Below, piece by piece: positions 11,470-23,619 of a stretch of 64,000 nucleotides of DNA (positions within the stretch are counted from its first letter, which is position 1; the number at the start of each line of letters is the position of its first letter). Made by a program: the position numbers and the translations under genes. The notes under the pieces are model-generated. The model worked only from the letters and a program-made list of their open reading frames with translations, was not told where the DNA came from and did not search any database. This DNA is from Globodera rostochiensis (Eukaryota; Nematoda; Chromadorea; Rhabditida; Heteroderidae): positions 1,021,109 through 1,085,108 of the forward strand of contig JAEVLN010000007.1 in assembly GCA_018350325.1 (NCBI GenBank). The letters run 5' to 3'.

Positions 11470-12239
11470 ACTCTTTTGAAGCTTATAAATAAATTTATTT
11501 AATTTTATTACTTACATATCTATATAAATTGAAATGTTAAATCAAGTGTGAATTTAATTTTATTTTTATTCTTATTTAACATATAATAATTTTTCTTTTT
11601 TTTATTCCTTAAGATTTTGTGATTTTTAAATAAAGATGTTTTATTTTTTCATTTAAATACATTGTATTTATTTTTTTTATAGAATGGTGTAAAAAATTCA
11701 ATGTGAAACTATTATGTTATCAAAACATTTTTAGTTTAAAAGAATGATCAAATTGGATAATCAAAGTCAGCCAAATTTTGCTTTTGAAATTTTTTGTCCT
11801 CGTGTTTTACGATTGATTTTTCATCATAAATGGTCAATGTCAATACACCAGCTAAATAATAAAAGAGATTTTTTGATATTCTTATTATTTAAACTACATT
11901 AGTATTGGTGAGTTTTGTTATTCTTTTTATACCGTATATACTCTTTTTTAATTTAAATTTCTAAAATTTTCGAATTCAAAATTCAAATTTTTCAAATTTT
12001 TAACTAAAATATTGAACTTTTCAAAATTTTTGGCGAAAAAGTAAAAAGAATAACAAAAAATTCAAATTATCCGCCATATTGACTAATTGGAGTATCGGAT
12101 TATTCGTCAAATTTTTCTTAGCATGTCGGATAAATGAATAGTGTTGGATAAAAGTTTAAAAGAATTATAATAAGCGTGTTAGTTTATTTTATAAAGAATA
12201 CCGTCATTAATGTCAGCATCGGCAGTGTTAATCGTAACT

Positions 12240-12380
12240 TCTTCTCCAATCACAAATTTTAAGCTGTTGGGAAAATAAGCTGTGTCTTATATTGTTCGTC
12301 ATGACACATGGTTCCATCTTGTTTTTTTAATGAATTAATAGGACATTGTTTACGTGCGATACAAACTCTGACTCCACCTT
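12240..12380 (-). pseudogene. Possible C-terminal exon of the Helitron RPA-like gene
   Basis: On the minus strand, after a TTATAAG acceptor at about 12380, the frame reads VRVCIARKQCP, then a short spacer and DGTMCHDEQ, ending at a stop near 12264. The C-x(5)-C ... C-H spacing recalls the small zinc element found late in RPA70-like proteins. It follows the OB-fold exon at 12471-12924 in transcriptional order. The join is not proven. Confidence 0.35.
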
Positions 12381-12470
12381 ATAATAATTGAAAATGTTAA
12401 ATATTTTTAATTGATATTATTTAAATCGTATAAAAATTTGTTTTAATATATAATTATTTTATTTATTATT

Positions 12471-12924
12471 TTAATTGCCTGAATAACTTCCGCTTTTTTT
12501 GAAATCGGCCAATAAATACACTTGATTTTCAGTTTTTTTTCCGCTAACCGCTATTTTTGAAGTGTTGACAAAAAGAAACGACATTTCTTGTTTGGAGCTA
12601 TATTTTGGCTGTACTTGTTGTATTTTTAAAGTGCATCCCTTAATAAAACATGGTTTATCATCTTTTTGATAAATGATAATTATTTTGAATTTATTTGTCG
12701 ATAAAATTTTAAAAATAACTGATATTTTGATTACCTCTTTTTTGTCCAAGATAAAACTCAAAAATTCTGCAAGAATATTCCATGCAGTGAGACATCCTTT
12801 TGTTTTATTATCAAGAAACATTACATCCAAAACTTTGGCTTCATTCCCTTTTGCGATAACATCTCTTAGCTTGATACTCAATATCGCCGCTTCAATTTCA
12901 CTTAACAAAATTTTATTAATTTAA
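12471..12924 (-). pseudogene. Helitron RPA-like protein, downstream OB-fold part (cut off by Gypsy insertion)
   Basis: About 145 residues in one frame resemble an RPA70-type single-strand DNA-binding OB fold, with a VLDVMFLDNKTKG stretch followed by LTAWN. The fragment starts after a TTGTTAAG acceptor, like the OB exon at 18397-18594, which suggests repeated OB units. The upstream exons lie beyond the Gypsy element, so the gene is disrupted in this copy. RPA-like proteins are carried by many Helitrons and are thought to assist rolling-circle transposition. Confidence 0.5.
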
Positions 12925-13053
12925 ATTCATTAAGAGTCGATTTTTAGATGTGCATTAAAAAAATTTAAAAACTTGATATTTATAAAAAAAGTGCCAAAAA
13001 AATACAGCAAAAATGGCGAGATTTATAGAAATATTAATTAATTCATAAAGCTT

Positions 13054-13281
13054 TGTTGTGTCCTTGTCCGATAGGGTTAACAACAATTGAAGAATAAATT
13101 TTATTGAAGAATAAATAAATTAACAAATGGTGGACGGAGGTCAAGTTTGGTTGGGAGTTGAATAATAATAGAAGTGAAAGGACCGAGGGAGCGGGGGAGT
13201 AAAGAGTGGAGGAAAAATGATATGTAATCAATGGGTCAATCGATAAGACGGAACGCCAAGGATGACCGTTCCTCTCCAACA
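13054..13281 (-). repeat. 3' LTR of the Gypsy element (228 bp)
   Basis: The sequence is identical by eye to 17836-18063. It begins TGTTGTGTCC and ends CTCCAACA on the plus strand. The short open frame inside it is not a gene. Confidence 0.95.
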
Positions 13282-13311
13282 CCTCCCTCTTTAAGCTGCT
13301 TCCCGGCGGAT

Positions 13312-16300
13312 TTAGTGACGGGACTTCCGCGCCGGTGGCGGCGAGTAGAAGGTCCTCGGTTTGATGGTTCGACGTGATCGGCGAACCGCTAACGGTGGAC
13401 TGCCCTGCGGCAATTGCTGATCCTTTGGTGGCTGGTGGTTTTCGTCGGCGTGAACTGTCGGGATCGGTTCCCGATCAGTGGTTGGGCCGTCCTCTTCGAA
13501 TGCAAGACGTCGACGCAATTGATTAGCGTGGCGATGGACGATTCTTTTGCCGAGCGAAGGGACCAGAACTCGATACGTGGGCGAGTGACGAACTCTTTCC
13601 ACAATCGTGCCTGGCAACCAATGTGCCTTACCAAGTTTGTAGTTGAGGAGCAAAACCGGGTCCTGAGGACCGAATTCTGATGGTTTTGCGCCATGTTTCT
13701 CGTCGAATTGTTTTGTCATTTGAGACGAATATTTGAGTTGGGACTTCCTGATGTCTTTCTGATCGACGAATTCCCGTTGTTCCCCCCTTGGGTGGATGAG
13801 TGACAACGTCGTTCTGAGTTTCCGACCAAAAAATAATTGGTCTGGGGAATGCCCATTCAGTACGGCACTTGGAGTCGTCCGGTAAGAGAGAAGCATTTTC
13901 TCTGCCCAAAGCTTGTCGCCTTTAGCGCACTTTTTCATTGCTCTCTTAAAAGTGTCCACGAACCTCTCCACTTGGCCGTTCGATTGCGGGTGGAATGGCG
14001 GTGTGAAGGTGTGTTTGATGCCGAATTCCTTGCAGAACCCGGCGAATTCCGCTGAGCGAAATTGTGTGCCATTATCGGACACTATTTCTTCCGGAACTCC
14101 AGACCGATAGATGACTGAGCGAAGCACTTTTATTGTCGCTGACGATGTTGTGGTGTTCATTAGGCATACTTCTGGCCATTTTGAAAATGAATCCACCAAA
14201 ATCAGGTACATGTGTCCATCTTCACAAGGTCCGGCAAAATCGATGTGCACCCGCTGAAAAGCTTGGCTCGTCGGTGGCCACGGAGCTAGCGGTGCTTTTG
14301 TAGGTGCTTTCAGCGCATTTTGGCATTCTTCGCACTCTCTGACGACCTTTTCGATTGCCGAATCGAGTCCCGGCCAGTAAAAATGGCGTCGAGCGAGCGC
14401 TTTCATGCGCACGATCCCGGGGTGGGACATGTGAAGTGTTTTCAATGCTCGCGCCCGAAGAAGAGATGGGACGATGATGCGTTGTTGGTACATCAAACAA
14501 CCTTCGATTCCGATGATTTCGTCTCTTTTCGGAAAATATGGAGCGAATTCCGGATCGTTGACCTTTTTCGGCCATCCCGATCTCGACAAGCGCAGAATTT
14601 CTGACAGAATTTCGTCTTCTGCGGTTACTTCGGCGATCTCTTTTGCCGTTATTGGCAGCTGATCGGTTTGTGATTGAAGGACGGTGCTGATGTAGCATTC
14701 TGTTTCCGTGCAGATATTTGCTATCAGCCTGTCCTCTTCTGGCCGGGGGTAGTTTGCAATAAGCCGGGAAAGGACGTCGGCTTGTCCAAATGCGGCCGTG
14801 TTCACATATTTGATGACAAAATCATAATTTGTCATGATCAAAGCCCATCGTTGGAGTCTGCTGGCTGAATAAATCGGTATTCCTTTCTTTGAGCCGAAGA
14901 TTGCCAATAACGGCTTGTGATCGGTGAGAAGGGTGAATTTGTGGCCAAACAGCATTCGATGGAACTTTTGCACTGCAAATACGAGTGCCAGTGCCTCCTT
15001 TTCGATTTGGCTGTAGTTTTGTTGGGCGTCTGATAGTGTGCACGATGCGTGTTCGATCACTTTTTCAGACTTATCCGGCCAAATGTGGCTGATTGTTGCG
15101 CCAATTCCGTCTTTGGAAGCGTCTGCTGCTACAACCATTTGAAGGGATGGATCGTAGTGGGTCAGCAATAAGTCAGATGTCATAATTTCTTTGGCCTTTT
15201 CAAATGCCGTTTGCTGTTCCGCTTTCCAATTCCAACTGATGTCCTTTCGTAGGAGCTGATCAAGTGGCGCCCGAATTTCGCGCATTTCTTTGACGAATTT
15301 TCCATAGTAATTGAGGGCTCCCAAAAATGATCTGAGGGTTGAAACATCGTGGGGCGGTGGCATTTGCCTGATTGCTTTTGAGCGCGACGGATCTGGTCGG
15401 ATGCCTTCAGCAGAAATGATGTGCCCCAGGAAAAGTAGTTCCTTTTGAAGAAATTTGCACTTTTCTAGCTGAATGCGGAGTCCGAATTCCTTTATGCGCG
15501 TGAAGAGCTGATATATTGCTGATAGATGTTGCTCCAGCGTTTTGGTGGCGATTAGTCCGTCGTCGAGATAGGCGAAAACGCCCGGAATTCCGGCACAAAT
15601 TTGATCCATTAAATGCTGGAATATCGACGGAGCTGATTTAACGCCGAACGGGAGACGTTGACACTGGAACAATCCTCGATGTGTGTTGAGTGCACACAGC
15701 TGCTGGGATTCCGTGTCCAATTCCATTTGCAAATACGCATCGCGTAGGTCGAGATTTGAAAAATATGCCGCTCCATTTAGTGCCGCATAAATATTTTCCG
15801 GTCGGGGCAATGGATGGCGATTCAACTCGAGGGCGTTGTTCAGTCCGGTAGAAAAATCGATGCAGACGCGAGTCTTGCCGTTTTTCTTTTTCACCGCTAA
15901 AATTGGGGCGGCCCAGTGACTGAACTCGATGGGTTTGATGGCCCCAATCTTGAGCAATCGATCCAATTCGTCGTTTACGGCGTCGATGGCGCCATGGGGG
16001 ACCGGTCTCGCTTTGCAATATACCGGTTTTGCATCCGGTTTGAGGATGAGATGAGCCTTTGCCTTTGTGCATCGGCCTAAGTCGCTGCTGAATACCTCCG
16101 AAAAGTCGGATTGGAGAGCCGAAATGAGCGATTGCGCATCATTCACATTTGTGGGGTGTTGTGATGCCGTTTTGGAGGGATTGCAGCGTGCTTTTGTGCG
16201 CACTTCCTGGAATAAAATCTCCGTTGGGATAATTTCCAGCTGTTCAATCCACGGCAATCCCAATAAATCTTGCTCAATCGTTTCGCTGACGTAGGCCGTG

Positions 16301-17577
16301 AGTGTTTTCGGCGAGCTGCGTGTTGTTTTGACGACGCACTCAAATTTTCCGTTGATCGGGACGGGTTCTCCGTTGCAGTTCTTTGCATCGATGTCTGACG
16401 GAGATAGTGCCGGCTTCCCAAGTTTGATCCACGTTCGGATCGGAATGATGGTGGCTTGTGCGCCGGTGTCAACATTCATTCTGTTTTGAACCCCATTGAT
16501 GGTGATCAGAATTTTCCAATATCGCGGTTGGGTTGTGCCCATAGCCATCAGATGTGTTTGGACTCCGATGCTGAGGAATGATCGGTCTTTCCGTGGCGGC
16601 GCCTTTGTCGTTTGCCGACAAACTTTTGCGATGTGGCCTTTTCTTTGGCATTTCGAGCAGATTGCATCTTTTAGTCGGCAGTCCGCGCGCCAGTGATTTG
16701 AAAGTCCGCACGATCCGCAGGGGTGCGTCGGTGGACCACGGAAAAGTTTACCTTTTTCCGTAGAATTGGAGGAACCACTTTGCTGGTTGTAACTCCTTTG
16801 TTCGCCGTGCTGTTGGAGATAGGGCTTGCTTTTCGAGTCCCTCCATTGCTGTGGGCGTGCGCGAATAGCGTTGGTCGCAACTGATGGCGACATGAGCGAA
16901 AGGGCGCTTTCTTTAACCAATTGGATGGTCCTTAACTCCTCTTCAACCTTCTTGAGGGTTATTGCCGTCCCCGTTTTCCTTGAATCTTCTAACATTTTCA
17001 GACATTTTTGTCTTAAATCGTGGTTTTCATCGCGGAGTGCTATCACCAAGATAATGCATTTGAGCTCCTCTTTGGTTAGACTCAAATTAGCATTTTCGCA
17101 CGACGCGTTGATGAGTGCCACAAGCGACGTAATGTCCTGCCTTGGCTGCTGCCGAATTTTGAAACAATCGTATCGGCGGACAAACAGAGAGCGTGTTTCA
17201 GCGAATAACTCCTTCAGATTGGTGAGGGTCTCTGCCCATTTAATCTGGTCGGGTAGGGTTGGGCTGACGCTGTCCCTGTATTTGCTGTATTCTTCATCCG
17301 CCATTTTACCTAACAGCAGACGGACTTTTGTCGCCTCTGGTAATTCCTTTCCATCCTCTTCGATGATCTTTCCATACCTCTTAAACCATTGGTCGAATGT
17401 ATGCCCATTCTCTGGGTCATATTTGAATTTGCCGATCCGTGCATCGATTGAATTTGTTAAATTGGCGTTGGCCAAGTCGTTGTTTGCTGGTGTTGCAGCT
17501 TTCAACATTTGCTGCACGCGCGCCTCTGATTGCGCTAGCACATTGTCGAGTACTCGCTGGAGGGTGGCTGCGTCCAT
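13312..17577 (-). CDS. Gag-Pol polyprotein of Ty3/Gypsy retrotransposon (1421 aa)
   Basis: A single uninterrupted frame encodes the whole polyprotein. A Gag region (about 1-280) is followed by two CX2CX4HX4C zinc knuckles (about 287-320), a DTGA aspartic protease site (about 372) and reverse transcriptase with YLDD (about 675). RNase H follows with VAADAS and a LLTDHKPL motif, then an integrase with an HHCC zinc region (H-x3-H ... CEEC) and a DDE core (HIDFAG, SDNGTQF, NGQVERF). The order RT-RNaseH-integrase and the motifs place it in Ty3/Gypsy (Metaviridae). There is no env-like frame after pol. No frameshift separates gag and pol, unlike many relatives. The intact frame and identical LTRs make it a candidate for current activity. 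Confidence 0.96.
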   Translation of the reverse strand: MDAATLQRVLDNVLAQSEARVQQMLKAATPANNDLANANLTNSIDARIGKFKYDPENGHTFDQWFKRYGKIIEEDGKELPEATKVRLLLGKMADEEYSKYRDSVSPTLPDQIKWAETLTNLKELFAETRSLFVRRYDCFKIRQQPRQDITSLVALINASCENANLSLTKEELKCIILVIALRDENHDLRQKCLKMLEDSRKTGTAITLKKVEEELRTIQLVKESALSLMSPSVATNAIRARPQQWRDSKSKPYLQQHGEQRSYNQQSGSSNSTEKGKLFRGPPTHPCGSCGLSNHWRADCRLKDAICSKCQRKGHIAKVCRQTTKAPPRKDRSFLSIGVQTHLMAMGTTQPRYWKILITINGVQNRMNVDTGAQATIIPIRTWIKLGKPALSPSDIDAKNCNGEPVPINGKFECVVKTTRSSPKTLTAYVSETIEQDLLGLPWIEQLEIIPTEILFQEVRTKARCNPSKTASQHPTNVNDAQSLISALQSDFSEVFSSDLGRCTKAKAHLILKPDAKPVYCKARPVPHGAIDAVNDELDRLLKIGAIKPIEFSHWAAPILAVKKKNGKTRVCIDFSTGLNNALELNRHPLPRPENIYAALNGAAYFSNLDLRDAYLQMELDTESQQLCALNTHRGLFQCQRLPFGVKSAPSIFQHLMDQICAGIPGVFAYLDDGLIATKTLEQHLSAIYQLFTRIKEFGLRIQLEKCKFLQKELLFLGHIISAEGIRPDPSRSKAIRQMPPPHDVSTLRSFLGALNYYGKFVKEMREIRAPLDQLLRKDISWNWKAEQQTAFEKAKEIMTSDLLLTHYDPSLQMVVAADASKDGIGATISHIWPDKSEKVIEHASCTLSDAQQNYSQIEKEALALVFAVQKFHRMLFGHKFTLLTDHKPLLAIFGSKKGIPIYSASRLQRWALIMTNYDFVIKYVNTAAFGQADVLSRLIANYPRPEEDRLIANICTETECYISTVLQSQTDQLPITAKEIAEVTAEDEILSEILRLSRSGWPKKVNDPEFAPYFPKRDEIIGIEGCLMYQQRIIVPSLLRARALKTLHMSHPGIVRMKALARRHFYWPGLDSAIEKVVRECEECQNALKAPTKAPLAPWPPTSQAFQRVHIDFAGPCEDGHMYLILVDSFSKWPEVCLMNTTTSSATIKVLRSVIYRSGVPEEIVSDNGTQFRSAEFAGFCKEFGIKHTFTPPFHPQSNGQVERFVDTFKRAMKKCAKGDKLWAEKMLLSYRTTPSAVLNGHSPDQLFFGRKLRTTLSLIHPRGEQREFVDQKDIRKSQLKYSSQMTKQFDEKHGAKPSEFGPQDPVLLLNYKLGKAHWLPGTIVERVRHSPTYRVLVPSLGKRIVHRHANQLRRRLAFEEDGPTTDREPIPTVHADENHQPPKDQQLPQGSPPLAVRRSRRTIKPRTFYSPPPARKSRH

Positions 17578-17835
17578 TTTTCTTTCTTTGATATGGGTGC
17601 TTGTAGATGAAAAACCTCGTCTCGAGGAACCTCAACCCGTCTAGGGTTTGTTGGTTTTTTCGACGATGTAAACCGCACCCGGCGGAACCTCACCCGCCTG
17701 GGGTTTGTTGGTTTTTCGAAGATTTCCGCGAAGTTGAAAATCCGCACGAGATTTTCAACTTCCCACACAAGCAGAATCAGCACGAGATTATGCTTGTTGA
17801 ATGTGTTGCTGGTCAGTAGCTGACTGCGCCAAAAT

Positions 17836-18063
17836 TGTTGTGTCCTTGTCCGATAGGGTTAACAACAATTGAAGAATAAATTTTATTGAAGAATAAATAA
17901 ATTAACAAATGGTGGACGGAGGTCAAGTTTGGTTGGGAGTTGAATAATAATAGAAGTGAAAGGACCGAGGGAGCGGGGGAGTAAAGAGTGGAGGAAAAAT
18001 GATATGTAATCAATGGGTCAATCGATAAGACGGAACGCCAAGGATGACCGTTCCTCTCCAACA
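17836..18063 (-). repeat. 5' LTR of the Gypsy element (228 bp)
   Basis: Partner of the LTR at 13054-13281. On the minus strand it is followed at once by the primer-binding region, so it is the 5' LTR of the element. Confidence 0.95.
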
Positions 18064-18080
18064 AGCTTATATTAATTTTA

Positions 18081-18743
18081 TTATTTTATAATTGTATACA
18101 TGCATTTTTCTCCTTGACGAATCTTTTCCAAGGGCGTTGGGTGAAAATTTTCTGTATCAAGAGAATATTTTTGGCGAAGAAATTCAAAATAAACAGTTTG
18201 ATTTATTTCAATAATATTTTTTTCCAATTTCAAAACACTTGATCCTTCTTGGCAGCGAATTTCGTACTCTACACTCCCATAATTGTATTGAGCTCCGATG
18301 TTACGTACTCCAAATGTTTTAAAATAAAACGTTTTGTTCTTAAAAACACAATAATTATCCATTTTAAAATTTTAATTTATAAATTTTTTATTCAAATTAT
18401 GTTTTATTAACTAAAATTCTTACCAAAAATGACGGTCCGAGTTCCCTTGAAATGCGTTCAACATTTCTATCCCAACATGTGATATTAATGAAGTCATAAC
18501 CATCACTTCCAATCATCGTTAGCACATTGCTTTTTTCGCCAACGGTGCGAATTGCATCGCTCACGATAAGCGTGAGCTTGATATCGCTTAACACATTAAT
18601 TTTTATTTGACAAAAATATTATTATATTTTATTATTTGTATTAATTAAAATTACATCATAGATTCTCCTGGTCGTAATGTTTTGATAGGGGTAAGTTTAG
18701 CTTTTTTGCTTGGAGAAACAATTGGATCTTGGATTGCTTTCAT
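18081..18743 (-). pseudogene. Helitron RPA-like protein, N-terminal exons (cut off by Gypsy insertion)
   Basis: Three exon-like pieces are visible. One starts at ATG 18743 and reads TPIKTLRPGES, which resembles the linker before DNA-binding OB folds in RPA70 relatives; it ends at a GTAATT donor. After a GTTAAG acceptor, about 18590-18400 is in phase and reads DIKLTLIVSD ... GSDGYDFINITCW, an OB-fold pattern. About 18362-18081 then gives roughly 90 further residues. The Gypsy element follows immediately at 18063. Together with 12471-12924 these pieces make a multi-OB RPA-like gene interrupted by transposition. Confidence 0.5.
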
Positions 18744-19316
18744 TTTTCACTAAATTATAATAGATGTTAAATTAATTATAAAACTTTTTAATTATTTATT
18801 ATATCAATTTGACGTTTGTTTTGATGAGTACTATAGCAAATAATTGCTGTGAATGCAAATATTTTGGTTGTTGACCATTTTTTTTTGTCCATTTTTTTGT
18901 TTACGTTGTTTTTGATCTTTGATTTTTGCATGTTATCCATTTTTCTTTCAATTCATAAATACTGTAATTCAAATTAATTTATCTTACTAAACAGATTTCG
19001 GTATGCCCAAAAATGCTTGACAAATATTGTCATTATCGTCTTTAGTCTTAAAGGCAATTATGAATGATGAAAAAAGCGATTGCAGATGTTTTATATATTT
19101 TTTTCTGTTTTCATTTCTTTTAGATTTTTCAATTTTGGTTTTATTTATTTATTGTTTATTATTTTGTATTTTATTGAATATGTGCGTACATATATATATA
19201 TGAATATTACAAAAGTTTTTTATTCTAAACAATGTTTTTTTTGTTTTTATTCTCAGTTGAATATTTACCTTTATTATTATACTAAAAATAATAAGATTAA
19301 AATTATAAGTAAACTG

Positions 19317-22300
19317 TTACAAAACTTCTTTCCAAACAATGTTATCAACCTGTGCATTTTTGTTTTCGTTTGAAAGTTTTACTTTAATTTGTTGCCACGA
19401 ACCAACACGTGATAATGCCACGTATGTCTGTCCGTGCGAAAAACTTTGCCTAGACCAATCAATACCAATTTTTTGATATGTAGCTCCTTGACCTTTAATA
19501 AAAGTAGCTGCAAAAGCTAAACGTATAGGGAACTGATGGCGTTTTAATGGTACGGGAAACTCATTCTCTGTTATTAAAGAAATGCGGTGAATATATACTT
19601 CAGAACCTTCTTTGTTACCTCCAAGTATTATGCACCTCAAAAGATGGTCTTTTAATTCTAAAATTTGCAAAAGTGTTCCATTACAAAGACCATTTTCTAT
19701 GCTAATGTTGCGCAGAAGCATTACTTTACAATTTGGCTTCAATTTTAATTTGTGGAGAGGAAAACCAGGAGCATTAAAAGAGTTCATTATTTCAGGTGTG
19801 ACTGGAAAGTTTTTACTTGTTTCTACTTCATCAATGCTTAAATACGTTACACACTCACCGGGAAATTTTTCTAATGCCATTATATTATGATAATCAGTTA
19901 AATCATTATATGGAGTAATAATCATTCTATTTTTCAATTCATTAAAATTTTTGTTTATAAATATATCACCATAAATTTCGTCTATTAAATTTGAATTTTC
20001 TTGTAAAATACAATGTAACGGGAGTTCAACAAAATCATTATAATTTATACCATTACCAATATCGAGTATTTGCTGGGCAAAAGTCTTATCTTTTGCTCTG
20101 TTATTAATGGTTAATTTCATATGTTCAAACTTGTTCCAAAAAATAGATTTTTTAATGGTTAAATCAATGATCTCACTTCGTATAGCAAATTTTTTCACCG
20201 GTAATGTTTGCCTAAAATCGCCAGCTAGTATCATTACCACCAAAATATTCATTACACTTTGTCAATTCTCGTAGTTTTTTATCTATTGCTTCCAATGCAA
20301 ATTTTGGTGCCATTGGTGCTTCGTCAATCACAAAAAAATCTGTTTTTAGTATTTCATCAGCAGCTTTAGTGCCTAAAACAACTCCAGAGATCGTTTGTGC
20401 AGTAAGATTAAGCGGAAATTTAAATCGGTTATGTAATGTACGACCATTTTTTAATAAAGTTGCAGCAATTCCAGAAAAAGCCATATTTGTCATATTTTTC
20501 TTATAGCCGCGAACTAAATGATATAAAGCATTCAAAGTAAATGATTTGCCTGTGCCACCGGGTCCATCAATATAAATTAATTTTTGTTTTATTAAGCTTA
20601 AAGCCACTTTTTCAACTTCATCAAAAATAACTCGTTGTTCGTTATTCATAAATTTATAAAAATCTTTTGCAATTTTCATTTCTTCATCGTAATCAATATA
20701 TTCATTTTCATTAAAAGTGTCCATTATTTCTTGTGGCATTGTTTTATAATTAGACAGAGATTTACCTTCTTGCATTAAATGTGTATTAATTCGTGATAAA
20801 GCTAATTTATAAGCCATATTTGGTGAAGCACTTCGCAAATAATCTTCTGCTAAATTATCTTTAAATTGTTCCCATAAAATTTCTGGATATTTTGGATCAC
20901 CAAATAACAAAATACTTGCAAATAAACTTCTTAGTGCTGCAGGAAATCTAAATTGACAGGCTTCATTGATACAATGTCTCCATTCCTCGTCGTTTTTAGT
21001 TAATCCACGTGCTAAGCAAGCTTGAGCGAAAGTATTATATTTGATTCCACCAACAGTTTTTAGATCTTCAAAACTTTTTCCATGAACGTGAAGCAAAATA
21101 AAACGGAGATAATATTTTTCGCCTTCTGTTGGACTAACCGGATACATTCGACCCAGTGTTTTACTTATTTTTGGATTTTTTCGTTGTTGCCATTTACCTT
21201 CCTTAGAATTCCAAGTGCAAAATTTAGGCATATTAGTATATAAATAAGTTGGTGCATAAGGATTTTTTTTGAAAAAATCAAAATAAGCCATTAATTTACT
21301 TTTCCTATCCCTTTTTTCTACAATGGTTTCTTCATCATCATTTTCATCGAAGAAAATCACTTGTTCGCTCTCTAAATGAACAGGTAATCGTTGAACAGAA
21401 TGTGATTTTTCTTGTAAAGGAAATTTAAAAATTCTCCAACACGCTTCAACTGGACTCAGATACCGAGCATCAAGATAATTGCTGGCTTCATCATAAACTA
21501 ATTCTTTTATTTGACCATTTTCATTTGTAACACAACGTAAGGTAGCCGCATCATACCCTTTAAATATGTATTTGTAAATATATTTTACTGCTTTGATATC
21601 AGCCACTTTCTCCACATTTATATGAGACTTAAAACGCTTAAGCAAATATCGATTGTATGGCACCACATCTTGATTTGTCATTACCTTTGTTTTACCGCTT
21701 TTCCAATATTTTTTAATAACATTTCTACCATTATTTGGTCGTTTATAAAATGGATATCCGTTTTCATTTACCTCCGTTTTTTCACGAAATTGTTTCGGGA
21801 ATTTTTTACCACATTTATTTTTTTTACTACACCAACACATTGCATCAGAAAAATCTAATCCGCAAGGTCCATGTATCATAAAGGAAGAAACCAAATCATA
21901 CAATTCTTTATCTTCAGTTTCATCTGGTATTTCAGCAGAAATCACTTTGTCTATATCATCAGTATTTTTCATTTTGAAAAATGGATTTAATGTTAACAGC
22001 ATGTGGAGATGGGGCAGACCTCTTTTTTGAAATTCGATTGTGTAGCAAAAACCGGCAACTTCACCAAAAATTTTTTCGTCAATTATTTCTTTTAAAAATT
22101 GAACAATTTTTAAACGAAATACTCTGGCAACAATGTCTGGTCTATCATGTGTTTGTTGTCCTGGTAATAAACATTTAAGTATGTCTTCGTCTTTAGGGTT
22201 ACATGTAAAAGTTATAAATAAATCAGGACGTCCAACTTCATTTACAATTGTCATAGCATCCATGAAACTCTCATGTAAATTTCTAGGACCACCATTAAAA

Positions 22301-23319
22301 CTTGAAGGTAAAATAATTTGTTTTTTAACATAAGCCCCTTCTTCATTTGCTTTCGCTTTTAAAAAATTATCAATATTGCTATACATTTCTTTGCAAATTT
22401 CTTTTTGGTGCAGTTTAATGTAATTTAATCTGTCCCATTCAATTCTGGCAGCTTGATCAACACACCATTGCTGAAATAATTTGCTACTATAATGATGTGG
22501 TAAAAATTTTCCTTCATTACGAAAAAACAATTTATATTTTGTAAAATCACATAAGGATATTTTTTTATCAGTTAAACTTTTCAATTCATAATGCCAACCA
22601 CGATAACTATCTGGGTAAAATATTGGATAACACATTGGTTCCACCATTGAACTTAATGGATAAATAGTTTTAAGCTTTTTATCTGTTTTTGAATGTACAA
22701 CAACATTAGCTGCAGGTATATCTTCATTTGCGTCACGCCAAATAATAGCACAAATTTCGTTTGACCTTGGTATATTATACCTCCGTAAATCAGTACCTTC
22801 TCTTATATCAAATAGCATTGTTATATCAGGAATATCACTGCCTATCTCTTTGGCGTGTTCAACTGCTTTTTCATAAACATTTTTCATCATTTCATATGAT
22901 TGCGAATAAATATAATGTTCACGTAAATAAGATTCAATATATGCTATTAGTGCAATTGTATTATCATTTGGATCCCCTGTAACTTGATTTTCTAATGCAT
23001 TTATTCGAAAATTGATAGCTTGATCAGTATCAATAAAATATAATTGACCATTTGTCGGAAGCTCAGAATCATTTGTCTGAGCAGTTGTGTTATACGAATG
23101 ATAAACACCACCTTGTATTTTAAAAATAGGTATTTTTTTATCAGGAAATTTAAAACGCATACAACCCAAAGAAGCACATGAAAAAGAAGAATTTAAAATT
23201 CGTAATTGTTTTTTAAAAGTCTGATGCAATTCTCGTATTTTTGTGTAATTGTCCCTATCAATTTCCGGCTGGAATAATACTCTCAATTCTACTGGATAAT
23301 TGCCGGACAATGATTGCAT
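19317..23319 (-). pseudogene. Helitron Rep/helicase with one internal frameshift
   Basis: The first frame (23319-20212) and the second (20252-19317) together give a Helitron transposase. The Rep part has the HUH motif GLPHLHML and a paired-tyrosine motif YIYKYIFKGY. The Pif1-like helicase has Walker A GPGGTGKS and Walker B FFVIDEAPM; then, in the second frame, AGDFRQTLPV and the C-terminal motif SHGQTYVALSRV. The frames overlap near 20212-20252, where a small indel between Walker B and the GDFRQ motif shifts the frame, so the protein cannot be made whole from this copy. The Rep nuclease nicks and joins DNA and the helicase unwinds it during rolling-circle transposition. Confidence 0.9.
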
Positions 23320-23619
23320 TTAATATTAAATTTACCAAGTTTATAACATTCAACATCTGTGACATCATAATTAGCAGCTTTCAAAAACAAAAATCCTTCC
23401 AAAATATTTAATTTTTTTTTTTTGTTATTCTGACGAAACATTTCCACTCTTTTCCGTTCGTTTTGTCTATATACTTGTAATTCTCTTTGACTGTTTTTCA
23501 ACCGCTTTTTCAGGGAGCTTTGAACCCTTTAACTGTTTTTCAACCGCTTTTTCAGGGAGCTTTGAACCCTTTTTATCAGCACTGCCATCAATTTGGAATT
23601 CCTGCTTTTTGCGTACCAT
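23289..23619 (-). pseudogene. Degraded N-terminal part of the Helitron Rep protein
   Basis: Two overlapping short frames upstream of the Rep/helicase frame look like its broken N-terminus. One begins MVRKKQEFQID at 23619 and contains a tandemly duplicated KGSKLPEKAVEKQ unit. The other (23501-23289) contains YRQNERKRVEMFRQ and a C-x2-C motif (CNHC). They are in different frames from each other and from the main gene, consistent with decay. Confidence 0.5.

Larger units (their letters stand above)
13054..18063 (-). mobile_element. Complete Ty3/Gypsy LTR retrotransposon
   Basis: Two 228-bp LTRs (13054-13281 and 17836-18063), identical by eye, start with TG and end with CA. They are flanked by the 5-bp target duplication AGCTT (13049-13053 and 18064-18068). 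On the minus strand a GGCGCAGTCAGC-type primer-binding site follows the 5' LTR, and the purine tract AAAGAGGGAGG abuts the 3' LTR. The interior is filled by one gag-pol frame. Identical LTRs mean a very recent insertion. It landed inside the Helitron RPA-like gene. Confidence 0.97.

Noticed and set aside
13389..17644. Plus-strand and alternate minus-strand frames inside the Gypsy element
   Set aside because: Shadows of the gag-pol frame, which carries all the domain motifs.
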